From Filosporella fistucella (Eukaryota > Ascomycota > Leotiomycetes > Helotiales), in contig JAQJZZ010000004.1 of NCBI GenBank assembly GCA_030077755.1, positions 1,240,001 through 1,304,000 of the forward strand: a DNA stretch of 64,000 bases, written 5' to 3'. How positions within the stretch are numbered: the stretch's first letter is position 1; the number at the start of each line of letters is the position of its first letter. Positions 1 through 11,941 of the stretch are shown in pieces. A program made the position numbers and the translations under genes. The notes under the pieces were generated by a model. The model worked only from the letters and a program-made list of their open reading frames with translations, was not told the DNA's origin and did not search any database.

Positions 1-2276
1 TTTCCCATTGACGTCCATGCGTGGGAGAAAACGACGCGACAATTTTGATTGGACTGCGTTAAATTTGTGCTCGGCAAAGACCAAGGTTCTGTTCGTTCGG
101 TACAAGATAGGGAAACGTTTGTTACCAGCACCGGCGGATTTCGACTTCAAATTAAAAGCATTTGCCAGTTCATGCACCACTTTGCGGTCCGCCTTGTCCA
201 TGGGAGGAAGAGAGAGACTACTAGTGTGAGCTTGATACCATATGGCCGGGTCTAACTTACGTTGTATTGCCGCTGATAAGAAAATTCTTGATTTCGTCCT
301 TGACAGCCTCAATACCCATTCCCTCCTTGTACTTTTGCTTCAGATCTGATTTGCCGCCCTTATTTCCCAGCAGTCCTTGTGCTCTCAGTTCCTCACGTTC
401 CTGCTTCCTCTCTTTCTTCTTGAGTCTATCATTCTCCCATGTCATTCCCATGATAGCTTCAAATTCGCTGTCAGAATTATAAAAGGCCAACTGACCCTTT
501 TGACCCTTTGGCTTTTTCTTGAGGCTGGGTCTATCAAAATCCATCACATCGAAGCCATCATATGCATCAGCTAACAAAGTTGCTGATGGAAAATCGCCTC
601 GTGGACGTTTACCACCCTGACCTTTCGCGGCCTTGGATTTACTCGAGCTTGCCGCAAAAGGGAAGTTGGTAGTGTCAGGGGCTTCGTCTCCTGCATTCGG
701 GTCCTCGACATCATCGAAGAGAAGAAGCTCGTCAGAACCCATTCCGAGTTCTTCCTGCTTAGTGAGGAGCCTAGCCAACTGCGTGTCACTCATACTGGCC
801 ACTTTTTCATGCATTGGAACCTCCTCCTCATTTTCATCCTCATCAGCCGAATCATCGTCGATGCCAACGTCATCAGAGTCACTGGAATCTACTCCGTTAG
901 CTGCTTTGAATTCGGCAACTAGGCCCTCCTCCGCCTCGAAGCGTTCAAGTTGTAGGAGAGCGTTGTCACTAGTTAGTGTAGTGACTGGTACCCATCTCGC
1001 CTCGTCGACTGGCTGATCCTCCCAGACGATGAGATACTGTAAACCAGAGTCTCGCTCTCGTCGTGAAAGCACGGCTTGAACAATTCCCATAACCCCATCA
1101 GAAGTGCTCAAATCGTCGAAATCACAAATGTCAAATCTATCCCATCCACCTTGACTTAGCCCCTGCGTCGATGGTTGAATGGGTTCGCCAGACGAAGTTT
1201 CGGTATCTTGCCAAAAATCATTGTTTGAGCCACCAAGATCACGCTTATGGAACGAGGTCAGCGCAGATTTGTCATCGTCATCCATGTTTGCGAGATAATC
1301 AGCAATCAATGCCTCTTCATCCTCAAGCAGATCAGATTTTCCTGTAGACTTCTTGCCAGTACGGGGACCGCGACGATGTGCACGGGCTTTGTGCCTAGGA
1401 GTCAAGCTTTCGAACTCGACAGCAGAGGTCTCGGCAGATATTTGAGGAGTGGAAGAAGACGAGACCTCAGTATGACGTAGGACGCGCTCGAGTAGTTCTT
1501 CTTGCTCGTGTATTTTGTCTTCGACAATCCTGATCTTAGTGTCTATCGGATTCGCAGTCTTCGATTTGGACGGGGGAGCTACGGAAATTCCACGGCCATT
1601 GTGGTCTCTGCCCCTGAACAGGATTACTTCCTCGCTGGAGTCCGAAGCTGTGGGAGAAACTGGCCGAATGTGCGGAGGGGGAAGACTCGTCTTTGTCTTC
1701 AAGTCCCCAATTGTGTCAACAACAAAATCTGCTTCATACTGCTCACTCAGCTGTAGATCCTGGGTGTGTCCGACTTCTTGTGATTCGATGTCTTCATCAG
1801 AGACTCTGCGTTCAGCGTTCCACTTCACTCCATATTTCTCGTCTTCTTCCTCTTCAACGACAATGACATGGTCTTTGGCCTTGTTGCCGATTTGCGCAAC
1901 TGCCTCATCCTCGTCCTCGGCTACATTAGGTTCTGCGTCATTGATACTCATCTCTGCGAGAGCAGACTCGGCGTCTTTAGGTTTCGTAGAGTCTAGAGTT
2001 CCAGCGCTGACGAAGTTGACCTTGGTATCTCTTAATCGCTGATCAGTGTTCCAAAAGGACTGATGGCGTTCAGTGTTACGAGCTTCGTCTTGCAAAGTGA
2101 ACCCTACAAAGAAATGAGTAAATCGCTCTCTCTATCGTGTAATTCGACCACTCACCACCAAGTCGTCTTCGTGGAAGAGCCGCTTCTTGAAGCTGTGCGA
2201 AAGGGGACTCATTGCGTTGATCACCACGATATGCGCCGTGATTGCCCCGCCGAGCAACCTTTTTAAGGCGAGGCAT
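1..2276 (-). CDS. SQS1: SQS1-like R3H/G-patch protein (3' end outside window)
   Basis: Exons read complement(2156..2276, 261..2103, 1..220), and the gene continues beyond base 1. The N-terminus (MPRLKKVARRGN) joins across a 52-base intron to a conserved segment containing DEARNTERHQSFW. A long acidic, low-complexity middle follows, and then basic residues before the second intron. The last exon begins near LSLPPMDKADRK and carries an R3H nucleic-acid-binding domain (VVHELANAFNLKSKS, then RFPILYRT). In the SQS1 family a C-terminal G-patch follows; it would lie off the window. SQS1/Pfa1 activates the DEAH helicase Prp43 in splicing and ribosome biogenesis. The second intron ends in two adjacent TAGs (acceptors at 221 or 218), both in frame, so one Ser may be optional. 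It is divergent from ATG4. Family assignment is strong. Confidence 0.88.
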
Positions 2277-3277
2277 GGTGGCCAAATGTTCCTATTCCAC
2301 AAATTCAAAGTTTGATGTTGAGTAGCATTCTCCTGGAAAATGAGGGTGTCAAAATTGCTCGCCGCTATGCTATGGCGGAAAGTGAGGATGGAGTGGTGCT
2401 AGACGTGATTATGGATATCATAACCAGTCGGCATCGAAAATTAGGTAGCTCTCTGACCCTGGTAAATGGAACCTGGAAGTGACCTCCAATAAGGCGAAGA
2501 AATTATTGTAGGCTTAGGTGACGGCCTTGTACAGTAGGGTAGCCTTATCGCCGATAAGAGTCAGTGCTCTCCACTCGGCTCTCCTGGGCTTATCAAAGCC
2601 ACACCACAGTAAACAGTACAGTGTACTTCGTAGCACGCACCTCATGTGGAACAAAGGACAAAGCCAGAGCCAAAGCCTACAGCAAAGTAAACCAAGGCAA
2701 AGCAAACAACCAACATCCATCTTCATATTCTGTGTCCCTACTTCTTTGTCAACCACCGTGTCTTCTGACGACTGACAACTTCGAATCTGCAAAGCGCGGT
2801 CATTGCCGTTCACTTTCGTTGGAGTAATACCGTATACACATAGGTTCCTACCTAACCTCGTAAGGTACCGTACCTACCTACCTACCTACACCTGCACACC
2901 CGCACCTGTGGAACGGCGTACGAGTTACCTTACTTTACCAACCTACCTATCTACCTCCTTCCTCACACCCGCGAGCCAGCCGATTCAAAGCAAGCGAAAA
3001 GGCAACAAGTGACCTGGTCATCGTGCAGCCTCGCCTGGGTATGATAATCCATCAATCCAGGAGATAGCGCGATTTGTTCCCTCTCTTCTCCCGTTCTCCC
3101 TCTTCTCTTGTCGGCCTTTTCGATCCACCCGTACAAGTAGGTACTTGAAGTAGGGTAATCTACATTACATTCCACCTTCCCTTCGACGCACGAAACCCCA
3201 CATTCAAGTTCCCCACCAGCAGACTCATCGAAACTTTGCTCCCGAATGAATCTTCCTGAGGGACATAATCATCCAGA
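2277..3277. promoter_or_regulatory. SQS1/ATG4 divergent intergenic region
   Basis: This 1.0 kb spacer separates the two divergent starts and holds no supportable ORF. It contains one exact copy of the dispersed decamer (as ACAGTACAGT, 2613-2622). A TACC-type microsatellite and degenerate TACCT repeats lie between about 2850 and 2960. The last 150 bases before ATG4 are C/T-rich, as is common in fungal leaders. Confidence 0.5.
2871..2888. repeat. (TACC)n microsatellite
   Basis: Four tandem TACC units plus a partial unit, sitting in a wider zone of degenerate TACCT/TTACC words between SQS1 and ATG4. Confidence 0.85.
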
Positions 3278-4718
3278 ATGGCAGCAGTGGACTTTGGCAA
3301 ATACAAGCGCATTGTGCAGTATTTCTGGGATCCGGAACCTACGAATGATGCAGCCTCACAGATGCCTGTGTGGTGCTTAGGGAAGGTTTACAAGGTGACT
3401 GAGCAGAATGCTAAAGCTGCTCAAAGTGGTGAATGCATATCTCCAGGTTCTGGTAGACCAGCGCAGCCAGCTACGCCACCTGTCAGCATACCCAGCAGCG
3501 TCGATTCTGCCTCAGAAAAAGAGCCAGCTGGAAATGATCTTAGCGGCTGGCCGGTGCCATTCCTCGATGATTTTGAATCTAGGATATGGCTCACATACCG
3601 GTCGAATTTTGATACTATACCCAAATCACAAGATCCGAAGGCCTCAGCTTCCATGTCTCTCTCTGTGCGACTGAGGAGCCAGATAGTCGACTCCACTGGA
3701 TTCACATCTGATACAGGATGGGGTTGTATGATCAGGTCGGGGCAAAGCCTTCTTGCAAATGCGCTGGTGATGCTTCGTTTGGGTAGAGGTTAGAGACAGA
3801 CTACCGTTCATGATACATGGCTGATGGCTTGACAGATTGGCGAAGGGGTTCGTCAAATAGTGAGGAACGCAAGATTATTTCTCTATTTGCAGACTGCCCG
3901 AGGGCACCCTATTCAATACATAAATTTGTTGAGCATGGCGCAACATCTTGTGGCAAACATCCTGGAGAATGGTTTGGTCCATCAGCCACAGCTCGCTGTA
4001 TCCAGTGAGCCGCTCAGCTAGCCTTATTACTCATGACTGACTGGAAGCAGAGCCTTGACCAACAACCGCGACGCTTCCGAATTAAGGGTCTACATTACTG
4101 GCGATGGGTTGGAGGTCTATGCAGATTCCTTCATGAATATAGCCAAACCGGACGGTGTGAATTTTAGGCCAACTCTGATTTTGGTTGGAACACGGCTTGG
4201 TCTGGATAAGATCACCCCCGTATACTGGGAAGCGTTGAAAGCTTCCTTACAGATGCCTCAATCGATTGGCATTGCAGGGTACGATATTGTATTCCCCTTC
4301 CCAGGGTCTTCAAGTTACTGAATATCGTAGTGGGCAACCTTCCTCGTCACATTACTTTATAGGTGTCCAAGGATCACACTTTTTTTATCTGGATCCTCAC
4401 CAAACTCGTCCTGCCTTGCCCTTGCCGGACGACATTGAAAAATACAGCCAGGAAGACATTGACTCTTGTCATACAAGGCGGTTAAGAAGGATCCACGTGA
4501 AAGAAATGGACCCAAGCATGCTCATTGCTTTTCTTATTCGAGATGAGAAGGATTGGAAGGACTGGCGTCGAGCTGTGCAAGAAGTGCAAGGCAAGGCTAT
4601 AATACATGTAGCGGATAACGACCCTGCCTTGCATGGGCTTAGTTCTGAGCGAGACGGTGCTATCGATGAAGTAGAAACATTTGATGACTCAGACGATGAA
4701 ACAATATTGGATGTATAA
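3278..4718 (+). CDS. ATG4: Cysteine protease ATG4 (autophagy)
   Basis: Exons 3278..3788, 3836..4004, 4051..4278 and 4331..4718 give 431 aa; introns are 46-52 bases. ATG4 trims the C-terminus of Atg8 to expose the glycine for lipidation and later releases Atg8 from phosphatidylethanolamine. The peptidase C54 fold is clear. The catalytic Cys lies in SDTGWGCMIRSGQ (about residue 150), followed by LGRDWRRG across intron 1. The GGQPSSSHYFIG segment spans intron 3, and the catalytic Asp/His pair is in YLDPHQTRP. The acidic C-terminus ends DDSDDETILDV, which resembles an Atg8-interacting tail (inference). The N-terminal WDPEP...WCLG segment is also typical. All expected catalytic residues are present and the length is normal for fungi. 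Confidence 0.96.
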
Positions 4719-4983
4719 GCGATATGCTAGTACAATGTGGCACTGGAGTTCGGCGCTGGTTTATAGGAATGATACACTGCCCCCAGAGCTATAAACGAAT
4801 AGATTGGGCCTTAGCTCTGAAGTACCAATTAAGGTGAACCGATGTCCATACCACACATTCTTGCCCCACAGATGAATCTTTTTGCTTGGAAATGGAATCA
4901 GAACGCCACGCTATATATGCACTGCACAATTTTCCAAGTCCCTCCCATAATCGATCGATGCAACATGGGCTACTGAATAATAT

Positions 4984-6676
4984 TCACCGACTCTTCTTCT
5001 TTCCCTTTCCCAACTTGGGCAGGGGTCGGGCATGGGATGGGTTTGCTTTAATGTGATTGAACAGCATATTCTTGGACTGGAATGATTCGTTACAAGAGAC
5101 GCAATTGAACTGTGCACGTTAGACACTCGAAATTCCTGGATGCCTCTAAAATATCAACTTACCTCTTGGCCTTCCTGAGAAGGCTCTTGCTTTGCAATCT
5201 TCTTGGCACGCTTCAGTTTAGCTTTTCCAAGTCGCGGCCCAGAACTCTCGGTAGCAGGTGTATCGTCTTCAGTAGGCATTCCGGGTTGCAATCGTGCCTC
5301 AACTTCTTCCCGGGACGCATACTCATCAAAGTCACCTGCAGAAGATTCTGTTGCGTCGGAATCGTGGCTTCTGTTGCGTACGCTAGCTCCCAAGGTAATG
5401 TCCGTTTGGAGTAGCCCTTGATCGAGATCATGGCTATCCAATTCTTCGGCCTTGTCGGTTTGAAAGTGCAAAACTTCTGATGGTTCGTCTTCGGCACCAA
5501 TCCCAAGAGCCTCGAAAGTGGAAACGGGAGGAGAATGCTCGCTACTAGCTGTAGTGTCGAGATTCAGACGTTTGTTCTCTTTTCTCATTTCCCTCTGCAA
5601 TTGCTGCACGGCTTTAATGTGTTTCTTACTCTTTTCATGAGCCTCATACTGTTTCTCGCTCTTGAATATCTTCCCGCATACAACACACTCGATGTGCTCT
5701 ACCTGTGACTGATCAGATTCCTCAAAAATACCCTCTTCTTCTGCCTGATGGCTTTTGGCCCAATCCTGCTCGACATGTTGCTCTAGTTTTGCTTGATTAG
5801 CTGCTCTAGACCGTGCCGCTTGCGCAAGAGCGGCACCCCGTAGTATCCTCTGCCTCTCGGCTTCAGACTGTGAATTTGGTATATAGCGTGGATCCCGTTT
5901 CCTGACAAAGGTCACAAGTGACCTCACAGAATCATTGAACTCCCGGATGCCCTCTTCTCGTAGTCTCTTATTCTCCTTATCGATGAGTCTCCGAGTTGCT
6001 CTGTCTGGGGCGCTGGATGATTTGTATGCATCTCGCCATGAAAATTCTTTGACCGTGGAGAAATTAACCCAATCTCTATAAAACGGCTTTACTACTTCAT
6101 CGTAATCGGCCTCCGAGGTTCCAAAATCTGGGTAGGAGGGTGCCTCGATCCCACCATACATGCCAGCAGAGTATTCTTCGTCGGCAATTCTGGCAAACGT
6201 CGACCTCAAACTCCCAAAGAAGCCACCTGGAGCATCTGTGAAAGGGACTTTTGAGTTGAATCTACTCATCAAGCTCACAATGTCTGATGAGCTGGTGACA
6301 TTGGCACTACTCTCGAATTTATCTCCTTCTAGGCCGTCATCGCCCCTCATGATTGACTCCCTGTGAGAATCATACCAAGCTCGTTCTTGGGCGTCGGACA
6401 ATATTTCGTAAGCTGACTGGACCTCCGCAAATTTATTGGTAGCATTCTCAACATCTCCATAGTTTCGGTCTGGATGAAGTTCAAGTGCCTTACGGCGATA
6501 AGCCTTCTTGATTCTGTGGCGCGGCAATCAGCGTCCTGAGAAATTTTCAGACTCTAATCAGGAGGGACTCACTCGTCGTCTGATGCATTCCGTTCGATAT
6601 CGAGTACTTCGTAGTAGCATCGTTTCGCTGGCTTGTTATCCGACGCATTATGCGCAGATGACTGTTCTGCACCCAT
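4984..6676 (-). CDS. JJJ1: JJJ1-type DnaJ/C2H2 zinc-finger ribosome biogenesis co-chaperone
   Basis: Exons complement(6573..6676, 5163..6513, 4984..5109) give 526 aa. The J domain starts near residue 18 ([17 protein letters not shown] joined to [17 protein letters not shown]) and has the HPD motif that stimulates Hsp70 ATPase. Mid-protein is a U1-type C2H2 finger ([23 protein letters not shown]), and the last exon encodes a second finger ([19 protein letters not shown]) followed by a basic tail. This J-domain plus two-finger order is the JJJ1 (DNAJC21) layout. JJJ1 acts with Ssa in cytosolic release of Arx1 from pre-60S particles. The final 42 codons are only reached by splicing at 5110..5162. 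It runs tail to tail with ATG4. Confidence 0.95.
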
Positions 6677-7417
6677 GTCAAAGTTGTTGCAATTGTTTGA
6701 TGATGGGCTGTCACGGCTCAAGCAAGAATTTGAAGACTCTCTTTTAGGATATAAGAAGACTACAGATGAGGTTTCAATACGAGCATTTATGGCAAGCAGG
6801 ATGAACAGGCTGGATAATTATGAGGACTTTTCCTTTCACCCTCGCCTTGTTAAGAAGTAAGCTTGTGAGTCAAATAAATAATTTTGGTGGGATGTCAAAA
6901 TAAAGTGTGGTGGGGTGGGTGTGCGGGAGTCGCCGGATTTTTGGCGCCTTCGGTCTGGCACAGATGAGTTTGATGTGAGTGAACGATTGGCAAGAGAATG
7001 CATTTTTTTTTGGAATTTTCCTAGCTCTGTTTGCGTTGAATAAGATTAGTATTACTGGGTCTCTTGTAAAGAAGGTCAGCACAGACCTCTACCTACTAGG
7101 CACAATATCTTCGCTGCCACCTCAGGTAACGGTTTGAGGGACGCATGACAGTGAAATGAAGTATGTAATTATAGGGAAGCCTGCCCTTCAGGCTTGAGGT
7201 AGATCCTGCAAAAGATACCGTATAAATTCACAGCGAAACTCCATATCGATTTGTGATCATCAATAAAGACTGGCTCGTTGTAGTACTCTGGGTACCTATT
7301 GCTAGAACGCTATGCTTTCGACACATATGGGTATCATTGTGGGATTATTGCCTAGCCTTTAGCCCCTATCCATCCATTACCGTCAAGAACCATCTTCCCG
7401 TCTGCCCCTCAGCGTCA
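6677..7417. other. Intergenic: JJJ1 promoter and SPX-RING 3' region
   Basis: This 741-base spacer lies between two minus-strand genes. On the plus strand a 61-codon ORF (6675..6860) starts on the complement of the JJJ1 start codon. Its composition looks protein-like, but I recognise no family and list it only as a finding. The rest, including a 10-base T run near 7003-7012, shows nothing else I can name. Confidence 0.4.
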
Positions 7418-9342
7418 TTACATCACAATACACTTCGTCTCGGAGGGGTGTTTGTACGTGGGTCCAAATATGGCTATGCCGTCCTCTGTTTCTGTGGCAA
7501 TTTGCTTGGCGCGAACCTCTTTCGGAAAATATTTCTTCAGGAATTTTGCTAACAGTTCATCAAGGTTATCTAGAAATAATCAGACCACAGGAATACCAGG
7601 AACTACACTCGTTTCGATCTAACCATTCACCCTAGTATACGATGCTTGACAGAGACTTACCTGTGTCGGCCTCCAACAAGACATTGACTCTGCACATTGG
7701 ACAACTTCTGGTCCTCATATCTTGCAGTTTAACCACGCAAGCAATGCACATAACGTGGTTGCAGGCCAGCCGTACTGGTCGCCAGGCGATGTCCGAGCAT
7801 ATAGGACACAGATGATCCTCGAGTTGAGGAACGATCATGACCAGGTCCTGCGTGACTTGGGCACATACTGCCTTCGCCATTGTCTCAGACATGATGGTGT
7901 TGGATCTTAAGACCATGGGGAAAGTCTTGGCCACCCCGAGCTTCGTTCTCTTATCAAATTCTCCGACGTGTTAGTAAGTAGAATATTTCTACGGGTAGGA
8001 AACCAAGGAGAGACTCACTCTTGAGTATTTTTGTGATCGCCTTTTGATTGATCTCCTGAAATTTCAGATTCGTCAAGATGTTTATATTGATGGCAATGAA
8101 TTTCTGAAGAGCTTCATGACTTGCAGATAGCTTGAATTTTTTCACTAGTCCTCGCCGCATGACCTCGGTTTGAAACCACTGTAGTTGCTTTGCAGCGGTT
8201 ATGCTATCACGACTACCATGATCTATCTCATGGGTGGAGAAAAAGACACATGCCTCCCGATAAATTTCGAAGAGTTCTCTCCAGCGGTAGAGGTCTGTCC
8301 TTTGGTATTTCGTAGGCCTGTTAAACACCAGTTAGGATCAGATGTCTACGTTTCGTGAACTAGCTAGGTGATAATATCAGGAAGATTCCAAAATCTGTAT
8401 ATGGCAATACAGTAGACGTACCGAGAAAGCTCTAAGACATCATTTGAAAGTGAGGTGATATCTTCGGCCATAGCCTTACGCTCGTCCTCCTGAAGCGAAT
8501 CGAGACTTGCAACATCTCCATGAAGAATCTCGAAGAACTCAGCGTCGAAAGTCAGTGGAATCTCAACCTCTCGAATATCTGGTCCCTCCTCCGGAGAATT
8601 AATCTCAACCCTAAGTAATATCCTAGTCAGCCTCACACAAGTGCGAAAGAACGATTCCAATCGAATCGAGTCCTTCAGGTCAGAAAAGCTTACGGAGTTC
8701 CAGAGGAATCACTGCCTGATGAATCTGGCCTAGTTTCGTGCTCATTGTTCTGTTTTAAAGGAGGATCACCATTCTGTTGTGCTGCAAGAGCCTCCAAGTA
8801 TTGCTTTGTCCGCGGACTCAGACCAGCATCAACGGCAACACCATTCTCCAATCGAACAAATAAGGTCAACTTTGGGTGCAGAGACAACCCCTCTGGTGAA
8901 AATTAGTATGTGATTGAATTTCTCGTGACTAGGATGTCCTGGGGAGACTCTACCATCAAATGCATATTGGAAGGTTACACCACTGTCCTTGCGTAGCGCA
9001 CGTGTTTCCTCCTTAGATTGATGAGACAACTGAGCTAAGGTTATCGGATCAAGCCCAAGAGTAAAAAGCTCTTTTTGAACCTAGAAAGGTTAGGTACTAA
9101 ATGGATAGAGAGGACGAAAAAATGCTCCTTATGTCGTTTACTCGATTATCCGGGGGAGTAAAAATGAATTGGGGAGTGACAAGCGAGATTGTGTGCAACT
9201 GGAAGGAGAACAACAAAAAAGTACTTGTACATACCTTTTTCAGACACTTCTTTAGTTGACCATAAGGAACAGCAGAATCAACCCAACGAGCTGGAAAACC
9301 CTCCCTCTCTAGGGCTGCTCGGAATTCGTGTGCGAATTTCAT
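7418..9342 (-). CDS. SPX-domain RING-type E3 ubiquitin ligase (RING-14-like)
   Basis: Exons complement(9235..9342, 8954..9080, 8694..8892, 8422..8610, 8019..8317, 7661..7960, 7418..7569) give 457 aa. The N-terminus (MKFAHEFRAAL...WVDSAVPYGQLKKCLKK) is the first helix pair of an SPX domain, which senses inositol pyrophosphates and phosphate status. The C-terminal half carries a RING finger: CPICSD, then LACNHVMCIACV and CPMCR, with the C3HC4 spacing intact. The last exon (NLDELLAKFLKKYFPKEVRAKQ) matches the tail of fungal RING-14 proteins and cannot be read without intron 7570..7660. An ATG at 9342 is chosen because the upstream in-frame codons have no ATG. The exon-4 acceptor could also be 12 bases upstream (8623), adding four residues in frame. 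A role in phosphate-dependent ubiquitination is inference. Confidence 0.9.
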
Positions 9343-10639
9343 GTTTGTTGGTGCGTTCACAGAAAGGGAATCTTCTGAGTGGCGCGTGATAGACTACCAC
9401 AGTAGAATTGGGCTTTGTCTCACAAAGAGACAGGAAGTGAAGTGGACTGACGCACTAGAGCGAGCACGACGGCTAGAATCCGTAGAGAATGGTAGAATAT
9501 GGATACAGTACCACAGTTTCGGGTATCTTTAAACCCCATATGACGAGGTGAGTAGGGTTGAATATCGAAACGGGATGGTCGTGTGTAAGTGAATTAGGAA
9601 GAACGGAGCCCACGCTGGTGTGCCAACGTGACTATTGTAGGTATGGACAGTACGTGTGACGAAAGGTAAGGTAGCAGGCGAACGGTGGAGCGGATCGAGG
9701 CAGAGGCGGCGGGAAGGGGCGACAAGTATTTGGGACGGAAGAAAGATATAATTCAGGAGGGAACGGATCTTGTTGAAGTTAGGCGATGCTGGGAAGCCGG
9801 GCAGCGTCGAGGAGCCGTCAAGAGTCGACCAGGTGATATTACCGATTGTTATATCGATGGAGGCATACAGACAGCCAACGCAGTTTAAATTCAGGCGGTT
9901 GAATGGTAAGGGAGATACACTGGGGGGCTTTTAAAAGTAGGTGAGCAAGACAAGACGGAGTGCACAGGCAAGCTTGCTCAAGGAGGTAGACAGGTAGAGG
10001 TAGGTAAGTTAAGGTATGCAGTACTCCAACGCGTCTCTACCTTACCTAGTTACACACCTCCAGGTACCTAGCTCAGGGTAGTGGTTGGGAGAAGAATCTA
10101 GGTAAGGTAGGAGCAGGAGCACAAACAAATAGTTGAAAAGCGAACTGCGGACGCGGAAGATATCGCTGGATTTCAAACTGGTGATGGGCTTAAGTTGAGG
10201 TGTATTCCCTCAGAGGTCGATGAAATGAATGAATGAATCAGTGAGTGACTTCCTTTAATCATCGAATTTCGCAAAACTGCTGAGTGTTCCGTCCACCGAC
10301 ACCGAACCAGCAAGACCAACATTTACAAAACGTGGTCGCCAGCTTTTCAAAAGGGTGCCTACCCTATCTTGCATCTAGCTAGAGTACCTGTGGTAAGGTA
10401 GAAAGCTAAGGCCAATGCTAAGGCTAAAGGAGGTAGGGCGTGGTAGAGTTAGGTAAGGTTAGGGTATGGTGTCTCGGGCTCAGGGTGGCAGATTTTCACA
10501 TTGAATTAAAGTTTGCTACTGTAGCCGAGTTCCGAGTCAGTAGTTGGGTTGGTAGTTGGAATCAATTCATCGATGAACAAATTGATAGGATTTTGTTGCA
10601 TTTAATTTCACAGGGTGTATAGCAGTAACTGGGTAGGAT

Positions 10640-11250
10640 AGGACCGAGGGTGTAGCGCTGACGATATAGGTACATAGGTAAGGTAGATGTCAAACTGTTT
10701 ATTCATCAACCTCGCTTTATTGTACTTTGGTACCTTGCCTCTTACTTACCTACCTTAAGGTCCCTGGCGAAATGTATCGACTATATGACATACCTCGATA
10801 GTTTTATGCCTATAGTAGCTACCTTATGTGCCTACCAACCTACCTACCTTATATACCGGGTATTTTTTGTATTATAGAGGTTTTAGAATAATTCAAGTAC
10901 TCATACATATACAAGTATATTTCCTAGGTATTACCCTATAATATAAGGAGCTCGAGATACGAGACTATATATTAATAAAAGTGCTTTTCCCCTTTGATGA
11001 GCAATATATATTTATAATTGTCCTTGATACACTTGGTAACTTAGTTATCTAGATAATATAAAATCTATAATAAGCAAGTAGATGCGTATGTAGGTAAATT
11101 CGCAACTTCCACTCATCTCGTTATAGTATGTAAAGTGTAGTTATTATAAAATTCGAGTTCAAATTTGCATACCTAGGCAGGTGCCACACTTGTACAAGTA
11201 CATGTATACTGGTATACTCATCTCTAAAGTCTAGGCCTTAGTCTAGATCT
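10640..11250. other. AT-rich island, candidate RIP-degraded relic
   Basis: Base composition changes sharply to AT-rich with repeated TATA/ATAT words and stop codons in every frame, unlike the flanking intergenic DNA. No terminal repeats or transposase remnants are recognisable, so a transposon origin is only an inference. Confidence 0.35.
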
Positions 11251-11488
11251 TTCTTGGCATGAGGAATCTTCATGTCTCTCAGTGATATAGCCAATCAAAG
11301 GCTACTGTACTGTCATATTTCATCTTCGACACAATTCACCCCGGCTCACAGCCTAATGCATCACCATCAGCATCATCCTGCCTTAGCCACCCTTAGGTTC
11401 CAGGTTGCAAACTGAATGCACGTGAGGTCCATTGCTCTTCGCCACCGCCCTTCCATTTGCTGGGTGGATAAGATAAGAGAACAGTGTG

Positions 11489-11515
11489 ATACTGTACTGT
11501 ACAACAGTACAGTAT
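11489..11515. repeat. Perfect 12-bp inverted repeat with 3-bp spacer
   Basis: The left arm ATACTGTACTGT (11489-11500) and the right arm ACAGTACAGTAT (11504-11515) are exact reverse complements around ACA. The arms contain the dispersed decamer. It could form a hairpin or bind a dimeric factor; it lies about 430 bases upstream of the F-box gene. Confidence 0.9.
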
Positions 11516-11941
11516 TCATCCGCTCCAGCTCCAGCTCCAGCACCATAGTCCAGGGCAGCTTTCGATTCCTTTTGTAATGAAGCGGCCGCGGCACCGAGAC
11601 CAACCACCACCACCACTCACCTCATCACTCTCATTCCCATCATTGTCGTTACGTCGTCCATTCGAGATTTCGAGCATTCGCATACTCGCGTCCTAACCCT
11701 CTCAATCGGACAATTCTCCCCATTCAGAATTCTATTACTCACCGATTGATCCTCCTCAAGTCCTTCGCTCGCACAAACGTCAATCACATGGATTCATGAT
11801 TCCCTGATAATCCCTCACTCTACCTGCGCTAAAGCTCGTCGTTAACCTCTACCTGCAATTCGCCGCTCCCCCAATTTTCGCATATCGCATGACTTCATCC
11901 ATGCCGATTGATCCTCTACTAAATCCCCATTCTCGGAGATT

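Larger units (their letters stand above)
9343..11941. other. Gene-free 2.6 kb block with TACCT repeats and an AT-rich island
   Basis: No ORF here has a recognisable domain. About 9960-10130 and 10370-10460 are dense in GGTAGG/TACCT words on both strands. About 10640-11250 is strongly AT-rich, with many TA steps and no long ORF, which would suit a decayed transposon. Decamer copies occur at 11304-11313, 11491-11500 and 11504-11513, the last two forming an inverted repeat. The final 350 bases are C/T-rich and probably hold the promoter and leader of the F-box gene, including a CACGTG at about 11420. Confidence 0.5.
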
